From Candidatus Zipacnadia bacterium (GTDB taxonomy: Bacteria > Armatimonadota > UBA5377 > JALGUK01), in contig JALGUK010000106.1 of the NCBI GenBank assembly GCA_029820875.1, positions 1 through 7,525 of the forward strand: 7,525 bases of DNA, written 5' to 3'. Positions 1 through 5,443 of this stretch are shown piece after piece. The position numbers and the translations under genes are program-made. The notes under the pieces are model-generated. The model was not told the origin of the DNA. It saw only the letters and a list, made by a program, of their open reading frames with translations, and did not search any database. Positions within the stretch are counted from its first letter, which is position 1, and each line of letters opens with the position of its first letter.

Positions 1-644
1 CGTGCGCGGACGACGATTCGAGCAAGCAGCGGCGTCTTTCGAACGACCTCAACTGTCGCGTTCGGGTCATTACGAAGCAGAAAGCCTCCGATATCCGCCC
101 TGTAAACCCGATCGTTCATCACGAAATTGTCAAACACGGCTTTTCGGCCCGAAATCGCGATACTCTTCATCAGACTCCCGGGCTTCTCCTTGGAATGACG
201 GACCTCATAAAAGCTATTCGTCACCACAATCTCTTTATCCGTCTCGGTCACTTGCAGTGGTTGGAAGCCCGGCGGGCTTGGCGCCGCCTTACCGAAGGCA
301 AGCCGAAGGGTCAGCGTTCGCTCAGGCACATGTTTAGGCCCGACCCAGACAATATTGCCCCAGCGCATCACAGCAGCACCTTCGGCAGGCACAGGCTCCT
401 CAATAAACGAGGCATACTCCGCGGGCAACTCCTGCGTAACCCGTCCATCGGTGTCCAACACTTGCATTTGCGGCCTGAGCAGTCGTAGCACGTCCAGACC
501 CGCCGGCAGAGGGACCATGCGAAGTTCATGGGGTATGGTACTCGCCCAAAACGCGGGGTTGGAGACCTTGACAAACAACGTTTGATAGCCCGCTTTGCTC
601 TCCTCCAGACGGCGCCAACTGTAACCACGAGGGTGCTGCAGCAA
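1..644 (-). CDS. Partial beta-rich protein, carbohydrate-active-enzyme-like (3' end outside window)
   Basis: The minus strand is open from 656 to the left edge with no stop, and its translation looks like real protein. It is beta-strand-rich: a segment around GYQTLFVKVSNPAFW, then VPLPAGLDVLRLL, then VLDTDGRVTQELP, then a strand-rich stretch ending near WGNIVWVGPKHVPERTLTLRL, then a new domain beginning IVVTNSFYEVRHS. This order (sandwich domain with a 'D-x-x-G-x-V' turn, then a domain opening with 'TNxFYxV') recalls the N-terminal beta-sandwich and following domain of some exported polysaccharide lyases and glycoside hydrolases. I cannot name the family, and no catalytic residues can be assigned. 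The start is uncertain. The first in-frame candidate after the upstream stop (657-659) is TTG at 644-642, with no good ribosome binding site; the first in-frame ATG is near 525, inside the domain. No signal peptide is visible in this frame. It is the last visible gene of the minus-strand operon. Confidence 0.55.
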   Translation of the reverse strand, partial: MLQHPRGYSWRRLEESKAGYQTLFVKVSNPAFWASTIPHELRMVPLPAGLDVLRLLRPQMQVLDTDGRVTQELPAEYASFIEEPVPAEGAAVMRWGNIVWVGPKHVPERTLTLRLAFGKAAPSPPGFQPLQVTETDKEIVVTNSFYEVRHSKEKPGSLMKSIAISGRKAVFDNFVMNDRVYRADIGGFLLRNDPNATVEVVRKTPLLARIVVRA

Positions 645-656
645 GCTCGCAGCGCT

Positions 657-1193
657 TCACAATGGCTGGTTGTTCTCCGCCTGTTGTCGCGGTGACTCAA
701 TCTCCGCCGGAGGTTGAGTTCTGAAACGACAAAACCCAGCGATGACTGTCGCACCGAAGAACGCCCAGAAAACAATCGCCCCCAAAAGTCTCTGCCGCGG
801 CCGCCACACGCCCGTCGAGGCCCTCTGAACGGACTCCAGATGGCTCTGAACGAAGCTGTGCTGTTTCTCAGTGAGTGGTTTGCCTGCTGTGGTTGCTGCT
901 TCTGCGAATAGTTTCACGATGGCGAGCTGTTGCCCGATGTCTTCCAGGCCCGATGTGTCAGGGTCTGGCGCAAGAAAAGCCAACTGCCCGACCACTGCCT
1001 CATGAAGGTGAAGATACTGACTCGCCTCCTTCACCGACTGCTGCAATTGCGTGGGAGTCTGTGCCGTGATAGCGTCACGGACTGCTCCGCGAATTAGACC
1101 GTCAGCAATTGTTCCGGTCATAACCACATTCAAGCCGCCGGCGATAAGTGTCAACATGAACATCAAGGGAAACAGCCGCGCCAACAGAAGCAT
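657..1193 (-). CDS. Small protein with two membrane segments, unknown function
   Basis: This 178-residue protein is not a family I recognise. Residues about 4-28 form a hydrophobic N-terminal segment (signal anchor or uncleaved signal). Residues about 46-125 are polar and mostly helical, with Gln/Glu-rich stretches. A second membrane segment lies at about 137-156, followed by a short basic and then Pro/Glu/Gln-rich tail. The likely topology is two membrane passes enclosing a soluble helical loop of about 110 residues, which is probably outside the cytoplasm. The ATG at 1193 is preceded by GGGAAG with a 6-nt spacer, and the gene begins 18 bp after the dehydrogenase stop, so co-transcription is likely. 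Its stop codon is in the same reading frame as the next gene downstream, with no other stop between them. A nonsense mutation in a longer fusion is therefore possible, but two separate genes is the simpler reading. Confidence 0.7.
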   Translation of the reverse strand: MLLLARLFPLMFMLTLIAGGLNVVMTGTIADGLIRGAVRDAITAQTPTQLQQSVKEASQYLHLHEAVVGQLAFLAPDPDTSGLEDIGQQLAIVKLFAEAATTAGKPLTEKQHSFVQSHLESVQRASTGVWRPRQRLLGAIVFWAFFGATVIAGFCRFRTQPPAEIESPRQQAENNQPL

Positions 1194-1211
1194 CCTGCAC
1201 TTCCCAACACG

Positions 1212-2302
1212 TCAAATCTCGATAATCACTTTCAGGGCCTGATACCTGGCCTTGTTCCTCGCAACCTCAAACGCCTCCGTGACGTCGCTAAGGGGGAAAC
1301 GGTGCGTAATCAGCGGCTTCACATTTACCCGCCCGCTGGTGAGCAGATCAAGGCCGGTCTGGAAGTCCTCGTAGTCGTTATTAGCGGACGTGGTAACCAT
1401 CCGCTCGCCCGCGAGGGAGAGCGTCGGCAATTCAGGCTCCACGGCGAGGTCGGCCAAAAACACGGCAGTCCCGCCTCGGGCCAACATCCTCACCGCCTGC
1501 TGGCGCGTCTGGGGGGTGCCGGCGGTCTCGAAAACGCAATCGACCCCTTCCCCCTCGGTCTCATGCTTGGCCCGCGCGACAACATCCTCCTCGCCTGCAT
1601 GCAGGACGATGTCCGCCCCCAATCTGCATGCAGGACGATGTCCGCCCCCAATGCTGCGGCTGTTTCGAGGGCCTTTTCGTACACATCTACGCAAAGAGTA
1701 AGCCGAGCGCCGGCTGCCCGGGCGGCCTGCATTATGCAAAGGCCGATCGGCCCCGCGCCCAAAACCGCCACGGATGTGCCAAGAGTTACCCTTCCGCGCT
1801 TGACCGCATGTACCGCCACTCCGAGGCCGTCCAGGAACGTCGCCTCCTCATAAGTGACGTGCTCGGGCAAGCGATAGAGCATGTCCGTCCAGACAGGACA
1901 GAACTCAGCCATTCCGCCCGGGTTATACGTGCGCCCGCCCCAACCCGCGCTGTGTCCAATGTGCTTGGTATTTGCGCAAAGTCCCTCATGCCCCCTGCGG
2001 CATGCCAAGCACTTTCCGCAAGAGCGGAAAGCAAGGGCTGATGCTCGGAAACTCTTGCCATTAACTTGCACATCCCCTGCCAGCTCATGGCCGAGGACCA
2101 TATTGGGTGGGTTGGGACGTTGCTCGCCAAGAGTATGCAGCGCCCATGGATTGTCACCCTCGAAGTACCGCAGGTCGCTGCCGCAGATGCCGCATGCACG
2201 CATCCGCATGAGAGTCTCGCCGGATGCGATATTGGGAATGGGTATATCAGCGATTTCGAGCGTCCCAGGGCCTCTGAGAATTGCAGCTTTCATAGTAGCC
2301 AT
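1212..2302 (-). pseudogene. Zinc-dependent medium-chain dehydrogenase (sorbitol/threonine-type), frameshifted by a 29-bp duplication
   Basis: Family: zinc-binding MDR alcohol/polyol dehydrogenases, which oxidise an alcohol with NAD(P). Counting from ATG 2302, the N-terminal part shows the catalytic-zinc motif CGICGSD (about residues 37-43) and GHE (about 71-73). Four structural-zinc cysteines follow in SCGKCLACRRGHEGLC (about 94-109), then a Rossmann motif GAGPIG (about 182-187). The acid in LCVDVYEK, at the end of the second Rossmann strand, suggests NAD preference. The C-terminal part (from GEEDVVARAK to the end at 1212) lies in another frame. Both frames encode LGADIVLHA at the junction, because 29 bp are duplicated at 1595-1652. 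Deleting one copy gives one 353-residue protein, a normal family length. As written, translation leaves the frame and ends at 1490. Starts at GTG 2314 or ATG 2293 (MKAAIL, the usual family start) are equally possible, and none has a clear ribosome binding site. The substrate cannot be told from sequence. The duplication may be a real mutation or an assembly error. Confidence 0.9.
1595..1652. repeat. Perfect 29-bp tandem duplication inside the dehydrogenase gene
   Basis: Copy 1 is 1595-1623 and copy 2 is 1624-1652. Both begin CTGCATGCAGGACGATG and end CCCCCAAT, with no mismatch and no extension of identity on either side (C1594 vs T1623; C1624 vs G1653). The unit contains the 8-bp palindrome CTGCATGC/TGCATGCA near its start. 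Because 29 is not a multiple of three, the second copy shifts the reading frame of the dehydrogenase. Perfect identity means the duplication is very recent or artefactual. Confidence 0.97.
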
Positions 2303-2433
2303 ACCGTGTATCACCGCTCAAGCATTGCGGCCTTGTCTCAGGGGCAACTTCGACACCGCGTGCAATGAAACCTTGCTTCGGGAAAAGCAATCTCCGGGGA
2401 AAAGCGGCGGTACATGCACGTTGAGGAGAGGTA

Positions 2434-3237
2434 CTACTGGGACGCCGATGCGGGTTCTGTGGTTTTCGCTTGCGCGTCCTGGGCCCCTTGCTCAGGCGCA
2501 AGCAGAATCTCGAGGACCTCACTTACAAGGTGAGGATGCTTTTTCTGGATCATATTGACCAACTGACCGCTGAACTCCGGTATTTCCTGGACGATAACCT
2601 GGGCGACGTCCGGAATCAGATTCGGGTATGCTTCGGTCAGCTTCTTCTCAAGGCGTGGGACAAGGTCGGGGTAACGGCTGGTGATACGTTTTGCGACGTC
2701 ACTTAACAGCCCCGGGTATTTCTCCTGAATGAGCGCGGAAAGCTCCTCGCGGTATGTGTCCTCGGACATCGTCTGGGCCATCTGGAGCGCTTGCTCCCGC
2801 AGGTCGGGGTAGTTCTCATTGATAATCTTCCACAACTCGTTCTGAAACTGTTGCCCTTCGGCTTTAATCAGCCTCACGATTTCCTTGCGAAGAACCTCGC
2901 TGGAACCCGGGTATTTCTCGCGCATTAACGACGCGACCTTATCCTTGATTTGTTTCCCAAAATCCGGGTGCGTCTGGTCCACAAACTCGATGATTTCGCG
3001 CACCAGATCGGGGTATTTTTCCTGAAGCAAGAGTAGAATCCGATGTCGCTTCTCGGGCGAGGTTTTGATTAGCATCTTGACCAGGCCGGAGGGAGCAGTC
3101 ACAGATTGCTGCTCAGCCTGTTGCGCCGGGGCGTCCTGCTGCGCCGTGCTGCACGTTACAAATACCGCCAGCACAAGAACTGCTGCCACGGCTGAAAAGA
3201 ACACGACACAGCGTCTTAACCGAGGGGAATACGCCAT
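2434..3237 (-). CDS. Exported helical protein of ~15-residue YPDL-type repeats, unknown function
   Basis: This is a 267-residue protein of no family I recognise. Residues 1-32 look like a Sec signal peptide or anchor: a basic start (SPRLRR), a hydrophobic core of about 18 residues, and a plausible cleavage site after CSTA before QQDA. A short Gln/Ala-rich linker follows. Residues about 60-250 are a helical repeat array marked by aromatic-or-His/Pro/acidic corners: YPDL at 75, HPDF at 90, YPGS at 109, YPDL at 143, YPGL at 174, YPDL at 189, YPNL at 204, IPEF at 219, HPHL at 234. The last five are exactly 15 residues apart. Each corner is followed by an amphipathic, charged helix. The tail is Ala/Gln/Thr-rich. 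No catalytic motif is seen. ATG 3237 is chosen over the in-frame TTG at 3240, with AGG about 9 nt upstream. The gene starts 25 bp after the anti-sigma gene, so a periplasmic sensing or scaffold role in that ECF system is possible, as for Spy/CpxP-type helical proteins. That role is inference. Confidence 0.85.
   Translation of the reverse strand: MAYSPRLRRCVVFFSAVAAVLVLAVFVTCSTAQQDAPAQQAEQQSVTAPSGLVKMLIKTSPEKRHRILLLLQEKYPDLVREIIEFVDQTHPDFGKQIKDKVASLMREKYPGSSEVLRKEIVRLIKAEGQQFQNELWKIINENYPDLREQALQMAQTMSEDTYREELSALIQEKYPGLLSDVAKRITSRYPDLVPRLEKKLTEAYPNLIPDVAQVIVQEIPEFSGQLVNMIQKKHPHLVSEVLEILLAPEQGAQDAQAKTTEPASASQ
2491..3015 (-). repeat. Coding region of the YPDL repeat array
   Basis: Nine recognisable corners of the form [YHI]P[DGNEH][LFS] occur across residues 75-249 of the exported protein. 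Spacings are 15, 19, 34, 31, 15, 15, 15 and 15. The 34 and 31 gaps are each about two units, so degenerate units (near QQFQNEL and DTYREEL) probably fill them, giving roughly eleven units in all. Repeats are visible at protein level only. The DNA copies have diverged, which argues for an old, functionally constrained array rather than a recent expansion. Confidence 0.8.
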
Positions 3238-3262
3238 CAATATTTACCTGCTCCAGAGTCCG

Positions 3263-4360
3263 CTACACAACCGACGAAGAATGCTCTGCACCGGGCACGG
3301 CTGTTGAACTCTCACCGACGGAACCGGTGTCCTTTGGGGCTGCCGGACTCGGAAATCGCAGTCGCGGCAAGTCATCGTAACCAGGTCCGCGAGTCTCGGG
3401 TTGGTCGGCTCGCTTCGGTTTCACATGCGTGAATGCTATTCTCGGGAGATCCTTGTAGCTCGGTCCGCGAGGGGTCAACGTTTCAAGGGTCGTCTCGGTG
3501 ACGGCCTCTGCGATTGCGTCCGCCAGAACAACCTCATTGGCTAGCAAGCCGCCAGCCAGGCCACTTGTGACGTCATTACCGGTCTTGGCTCGATAAGGCC
3601 GAGCACTTGTGCTCTTGGGCTTAGCTGCTATCAGGTCGCTTGGAGCCTTGGCGGGGTTCGCGACAGGACCTGCTTCGGTCACTTGAGGCCGCACCTGCCC
3701 CGTTGTCGCGGGAAACGAGCCAGCAGTCGGTTCAGATGGCGTATCCGAAACTGATGCAGTACCGGCGGGAGACGCCACAAGCGCTGTTACTGGGCGTGCC
3801 GGCGCAACCGGTCGTCGCGCACGCCGTGGGCCTACTACACTTGCCAAAGTCCTACGCATTGTACGTCCAGGTGCTGTGTCGGCGATTGCCTGTAATGCTT
3901 CTTTTACCTCTTCCGCCGGCGTAGCGGTAACCATGGCGTGCTCGGGAACTGTTGTAGCTATGTTAGGTGTGCTCGCAACAGTTATGCCGGGAGGAGCCTG
4001 GGGCATCAGTACGTACAGCCACGTACCGACAAGAACCAGGAGTGCCGCCGCAGGGGCAAGCGCCCAGCGGAGAGCGGGACGGTCCCAGATGGGTATCGGC
4101 CGCCGGAGACGCTTCGCAGCCCGCGCACTGCGTCGGGCAAGCTCAGGGCCGGCCGCGGCCATGATAGCGTTCTTGAACTCGCGAGAGGGCTCAACCGGTG
4201 GCGTGCTGTGGAGGAACTCGAGGGCACTTCGCAAGTCAGCCAGTTCGGCCTGGCACGCCGGGCACGTTCGTACGTGTGCCCACACCTTTCCCCTCAACGG
4301 CTCCTCGAGCCTGTTGTCAACCAAAAGCGGCAAGTGTGGTATGACCTTACTGCACTTCAT
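3263..4360 (-). CDS. Zinc-finger anti-sigma factor with long extracytoplasmic tail
   Basis: This 365-residue membrane protein is predicted to bind and hold the ECF sigma factor encoded just upstream. The N-terminus carries the zinc-associated anti-sigma signature: C3, then H29-x3-C33-x2-C36 (HVRTCPAC). A basic region leads to one transmembrane helix at about 98-118, placing residues 1-97 in the cytoplasm and about 119-365 outside. The outer part is unusually long, low-complexity and Ala/Pro/Thr-rich, and near its end carries a duplicated motif (296-310 and 322-336). The start ATG overlaps the sigma stop codon (ATGA), a usual sign of translational coupling and fixed stoichiometry. The zinc motif and membrane helix are firm. 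The role of the tail is unknown, and it is much larger than in a typical RseA-like protein (about 200 residues). Confidence 0.92.
   Translation of the reverse strand: MKCSKVIPHLPLLVDNRLEEPLRGKVWAHVRTCPACQAELADLRSALEFLHSTPPVEPSREFKNAIMAAAGPELARRSARAAKRLRRPIPIWDRPALRWALAPAAALLVLVGTWLYVLMPQAPPGITVASTPNIATTVPEHAMVTATPAEEVKEALQAIADTAPGRTMRRTLASVVGPRRARRPVAPARPVTALVASPAGTASVSDTPSEPTAGSFPATTGQVRPQVTEAGPVANPAKAPSDLIAAKPKSTSARPYRAKTGNDVTSGLAGGLLANEVVLADAIAEAVTETTLETLTPRGPSYKDLPRIAFTHVKPKRADQPETRGPGYDDLPRLRFPSPAAPKDTGSVGESSTAVPGAEHSSSVV
3353..3475 (-). repeat. Duplicated RGPxYxDLPR motif in the anti-sigma tail
   Basis: Copy 1 (3431-3475) encodes TPRGPSYKDLPRIAF. Copy 2 (3353-3397) encodes ETRGPGYDDLPRLRF. 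Ten of fifteen residues are identical, with the copies 26 residues apart, inside otherwise low-complexity sequence. Conservation of RGP-x-Y-x-DLPR against a variable background suggests a short linear binding motif. Confidence 0.8.
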
Positions 4361-4995
4361 CCGGTATGCCTCCCAGCTCGCGATATGTAACGCTGGTACG
4401 CGTTCTTAAATGCGGCCCGTGCACGTGAGAGACGAGACTTTAAAGTTCCCACGGAGCATCCCATCGTTTGGGCAGCATCCTCATAAGAGAGTTCTTCCAA
4501 GTCTACCAGTGTCAATACAGTTCGATGGTGCTCCGAAAGTAGTCCAATCACCTTTTGTACCTCCGCCTGTGTCTCCTGGCGGGCCACCACGTCTTCCGGG
4601 ATTTCACTGTAGTCGGGAATCGACCGGCCTATCTCTCCGTCATCGGTGTCAATTCCCTGGTCGAGGGAAACTCCCTCGATCTTCCTCTGACGCTTACGCC
4701 GCCTCAGCTCGTTGATTGCCACATTGACAGCGATACGGTAAAGCCAAGTGCGAAAGCTGGCCTCTCCACGAAACCGGAAGCTATCAAGGGCCGAAAGAGC
4801 TTTCAAGAAAACTTCCTGGCCGAGATCGTTAACCGCGTCCGGGTCGCTGGTCATTCGGTAGAGAATGCCATATACCTTTGACTGATACCTATCAACGATC
4901 TCTCCGAACGCGCGCCGGTCACCTTCACGAGCACGTGCAACCAAATCTGCATCCGATGGCCCGCTCCGCCTTGTGACGCTTGTCGTCGCGCTCAT
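4357..4995 (-). CDS. ECF-family RNA polymerase sigma factor (sigma-70 family, RpoE-like), minus operon
   Basis: This 212-residue protein directs RNA polymerase to a stress or envelope regulon. Region 2 spans about 26-100, with core-binding DLGQEVFLKAL (57-67) and the -10-recognition segment FRTWLYRIAVNVAINELRRR (81-100). An acidic linker (about 115-138) follows. Region 4 (about 145-195) includes SYEDAAQTMGCSVGTLKSRLSRAR, the helix-turn-helix that reads the -35. ATG 4995 is chosen because GGGGGAG lies 8 nt upstream and the ECF domain begins soon after. The frame is open further upstream (to 5262), but that stretch reads as noise and contains the candidate promoters. The gene is followed by its anti-sigma with a 4-bp overlap. 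The assignment to the ECF family is firm; the subgroup is not determined. Confidence 0.95.
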   Translation of the reverse strand: MSATTSVTRRSGPSDADLVARAREGDRRAFGEIVDRYQSKVYGILYRMTSDPDAVNDLGQEVFLKALSALDSFRFRGEASFRTWLYRIAVNVAINELRRRKRQRKIEGVSLDQGIDTDDGEIGRSIPDYSEIPEDVVARQETQAEVQKVIGLLSEHHRTVLTLVDLEELSYEDAAQTMGCSVGTLKSRLSRARAAFKNAYQRYISRAGRHTG

Positions 4996-5003
4996 CGGGC
5001 GGA

Positions 5004-5010
5004 CTCCCCC
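5004..5010 (-). promoter_or_regulatory. Ribosome binding site of the minus-strand sigma gene
   Basis: GGGGGAG on the minus strand, 8 nt before ATG 4995. It decides the start of the sigma gene against the longer open frame. Confidence 0.7.
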
Positions 5011-5024
5011 GCTCCAGGCAATGC

Positions 5025-5051
5025 AAACGCGTATCCCAAGCACTTTGTTCC
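5025..5051 (-). promoter_or_regulatory. Candidate ECF-type promoter, proximal, reading into the minus operon
   Basis: On the minus strand, GGAAC (5051-5047) is followed by 17 nt and then CGTTT (5029-5025), close to the ECF pattern GGAAC-N16/17-CGTC. A start about 10 nt beyond the -10 would give a leader of some 20-25 nt holding the GGGGGAG ribosome binding site. A-tracts lie just upstream of the -35. Predicted by eye. Confidence 0.5.
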
Positions 5052-5065
5052 GTTGGTCAAGCACA

Positions 5066-5094
5066 TTTTTTGCCTTTTTTTCATGCTGGTTTTT
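5066..5094 (-). promoter_or_regulatory. A-tract cluster upstream of the proximal promoter
   Basis: Three A-runs on the minus strand (5 nt at 5094-5090, 7 nt at 5081-5075, 6 nt at 5071-5066) lie about 15-43 bp upstream of the GGAAC element. This position suits an UP element or intrinsic DNA bend. In a GC-rich window the AT-richness stands out. Confidence 0.4.
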
Positions 5095-5152
5095 CGTTGC
5101 GTCGTTCCCGTCGGGCAGCGGACCTGCATCGGCTACGCCGCCGGCACTTCTG

Positions 5153-5180
5153 TTTGATATTCTCCAAAGCGGAAAGTTCC
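5153..5180 (-). promoter_or_regulatory. Candidate sigma-E-type promoter, distal, reading into the minus operon
   Basis: On the minus strand, GGAACTT (5180-5174), 16 nt, then TCAAA (5157-5153). This closely matches the E. coli sigma-E pattern (GGAACTT, about 16 nt, TCnnA). Transcription would give a leader of roughly 150 nt before ATG 4995. It lies inside the frame that a longer sigma protein would need, supporting the shorter start. Confidence 0.5.
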
Positions 5181-5350
5181 ATGAAGCTTGCGACTTTATA
5201 TCGCGCCCTGAAAGCTGGAGGCATGCGCCGATTACATAGCCTGCCACCGTCTTGCGCGTCAAGAATAGTATTTCACAAAGGTATCAGACGGTCAAGTCCG
5301 GCCGCGATGCGCGGGAAAACAGGGCGTTCCCGAAGGTGTTACGTTCATAG

Positions 5351-5373
5351 CCCCGAATTATCAACTTCGGCGG
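5351..5373. repeat. Imperfect palindrome upstream of the plus-operon promoter
   Basis: CCCCGAA (5351-5357) pairs with TTCGG (5366-5370) and, past a one-base bulge, GG (5372-5373), around an 8-nt centre. It ends about 11 bp upstream of the candidate -35 at 5385. It could be an operator or a chance pairing. Confidence 0.3.
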
Positions 5374-5384
5374 GGGACGTTCAT

Positions 5385-5413
5385 GGAATGCAAACCTTGC
5401 CGAATTCGTCTTA
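5385..5413 (+). promoter_or_regulatory. Candidate ECF-type promoter of the plus operon
   Basis: GGAATG (5385-5390), a 16-nt spacer, then CGTCTTA (5407-5413), matching the ECF pattern GGAAC-N16-CGTCT except for the fifth base of the -35. A start near 5420 would leave a leader of about 25 nt containing GGGAG (5430-5434). The distance from -10 to start codon (37 nt) is close to the 34 nt of the opposing proximal promoter. Confidence 0.55.
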
Positions 5414-5429
5414 TTGTTGCAGGCATTGC

Positions 5430-5434
5430 GGGAG
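5430..5434 (+). promoter_or_regulatory. Ribosome binding site of the plus-strand sigma gene
   Basis: GGGAG lies 9 nt before ATG 5444 and favours that start over the in-frame TTG at 5414, which has no such element. Confidence 0.65.
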
Positions 5435-5443
5435 CCGCATGAG

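Larger units (their letters stand above)
4996..5443. other. Divergent intergenic region between two ECF operons
   Basis: This 448-bp stretch lies between the start codons of two oppositely transcribed sigma factor genes. I see no convincing coding sequence or RNA gene. It carries three candidate sigma-E-type promoters, T-runs (A-tracts on the minus strand) at 5066-5071, 5075-5081 and 5090-5094, an imperfect palindrome at 5351-5373, and a direct repeat ACGTTCAT at 5341-5348 and 5377-5384. The section 5190-5340 shows nothing I can interpret. Confidence 0.75.

Noticed and set aside
657..660. GTG at 660-658 overlapping the stop of the two-pass membrane protein, as start of the next gene
   Set aside because: That frame reads unlike protein and stops after about 45 codons. 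The plausible downstream protein is in the frame of the stop codon itself.
1302..1853. Long plus-strand open frames opposite the dehydrogenase and other minus-strand genes
   Set aside because: They are antisense to clearly recognisable protein families, and their translations are Arg/Pro/Ser-rich with no domain. They are explained by the GC-rich codon pattern of the opposite strand.
2373..2390. Hairpin TTGCTT / AAGCAA with a 6-nt loop between the repeat-protein and dehydrogenase genes, considered as a terminator
   Set aside because: The stem is only 6 bp and AT-rich, and no T-run follows on either strand. Not enough for an intrinsic terminator.
4996..5262. N-terminal extension of the minus-strand sigma factor to a start at 5262
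   Set aside because: The extra 89 residues look unlike ECF proteins. The region contains the candidate promoters, and ATG 4995 has a strong ribosome binding site.
5314..5331. Further GGAAC element on the minus strand near 5330 as another promoter
   Set aside because: No acceptable -10 (CGTC or TCnnA type) lies at 15-18 nt from it.
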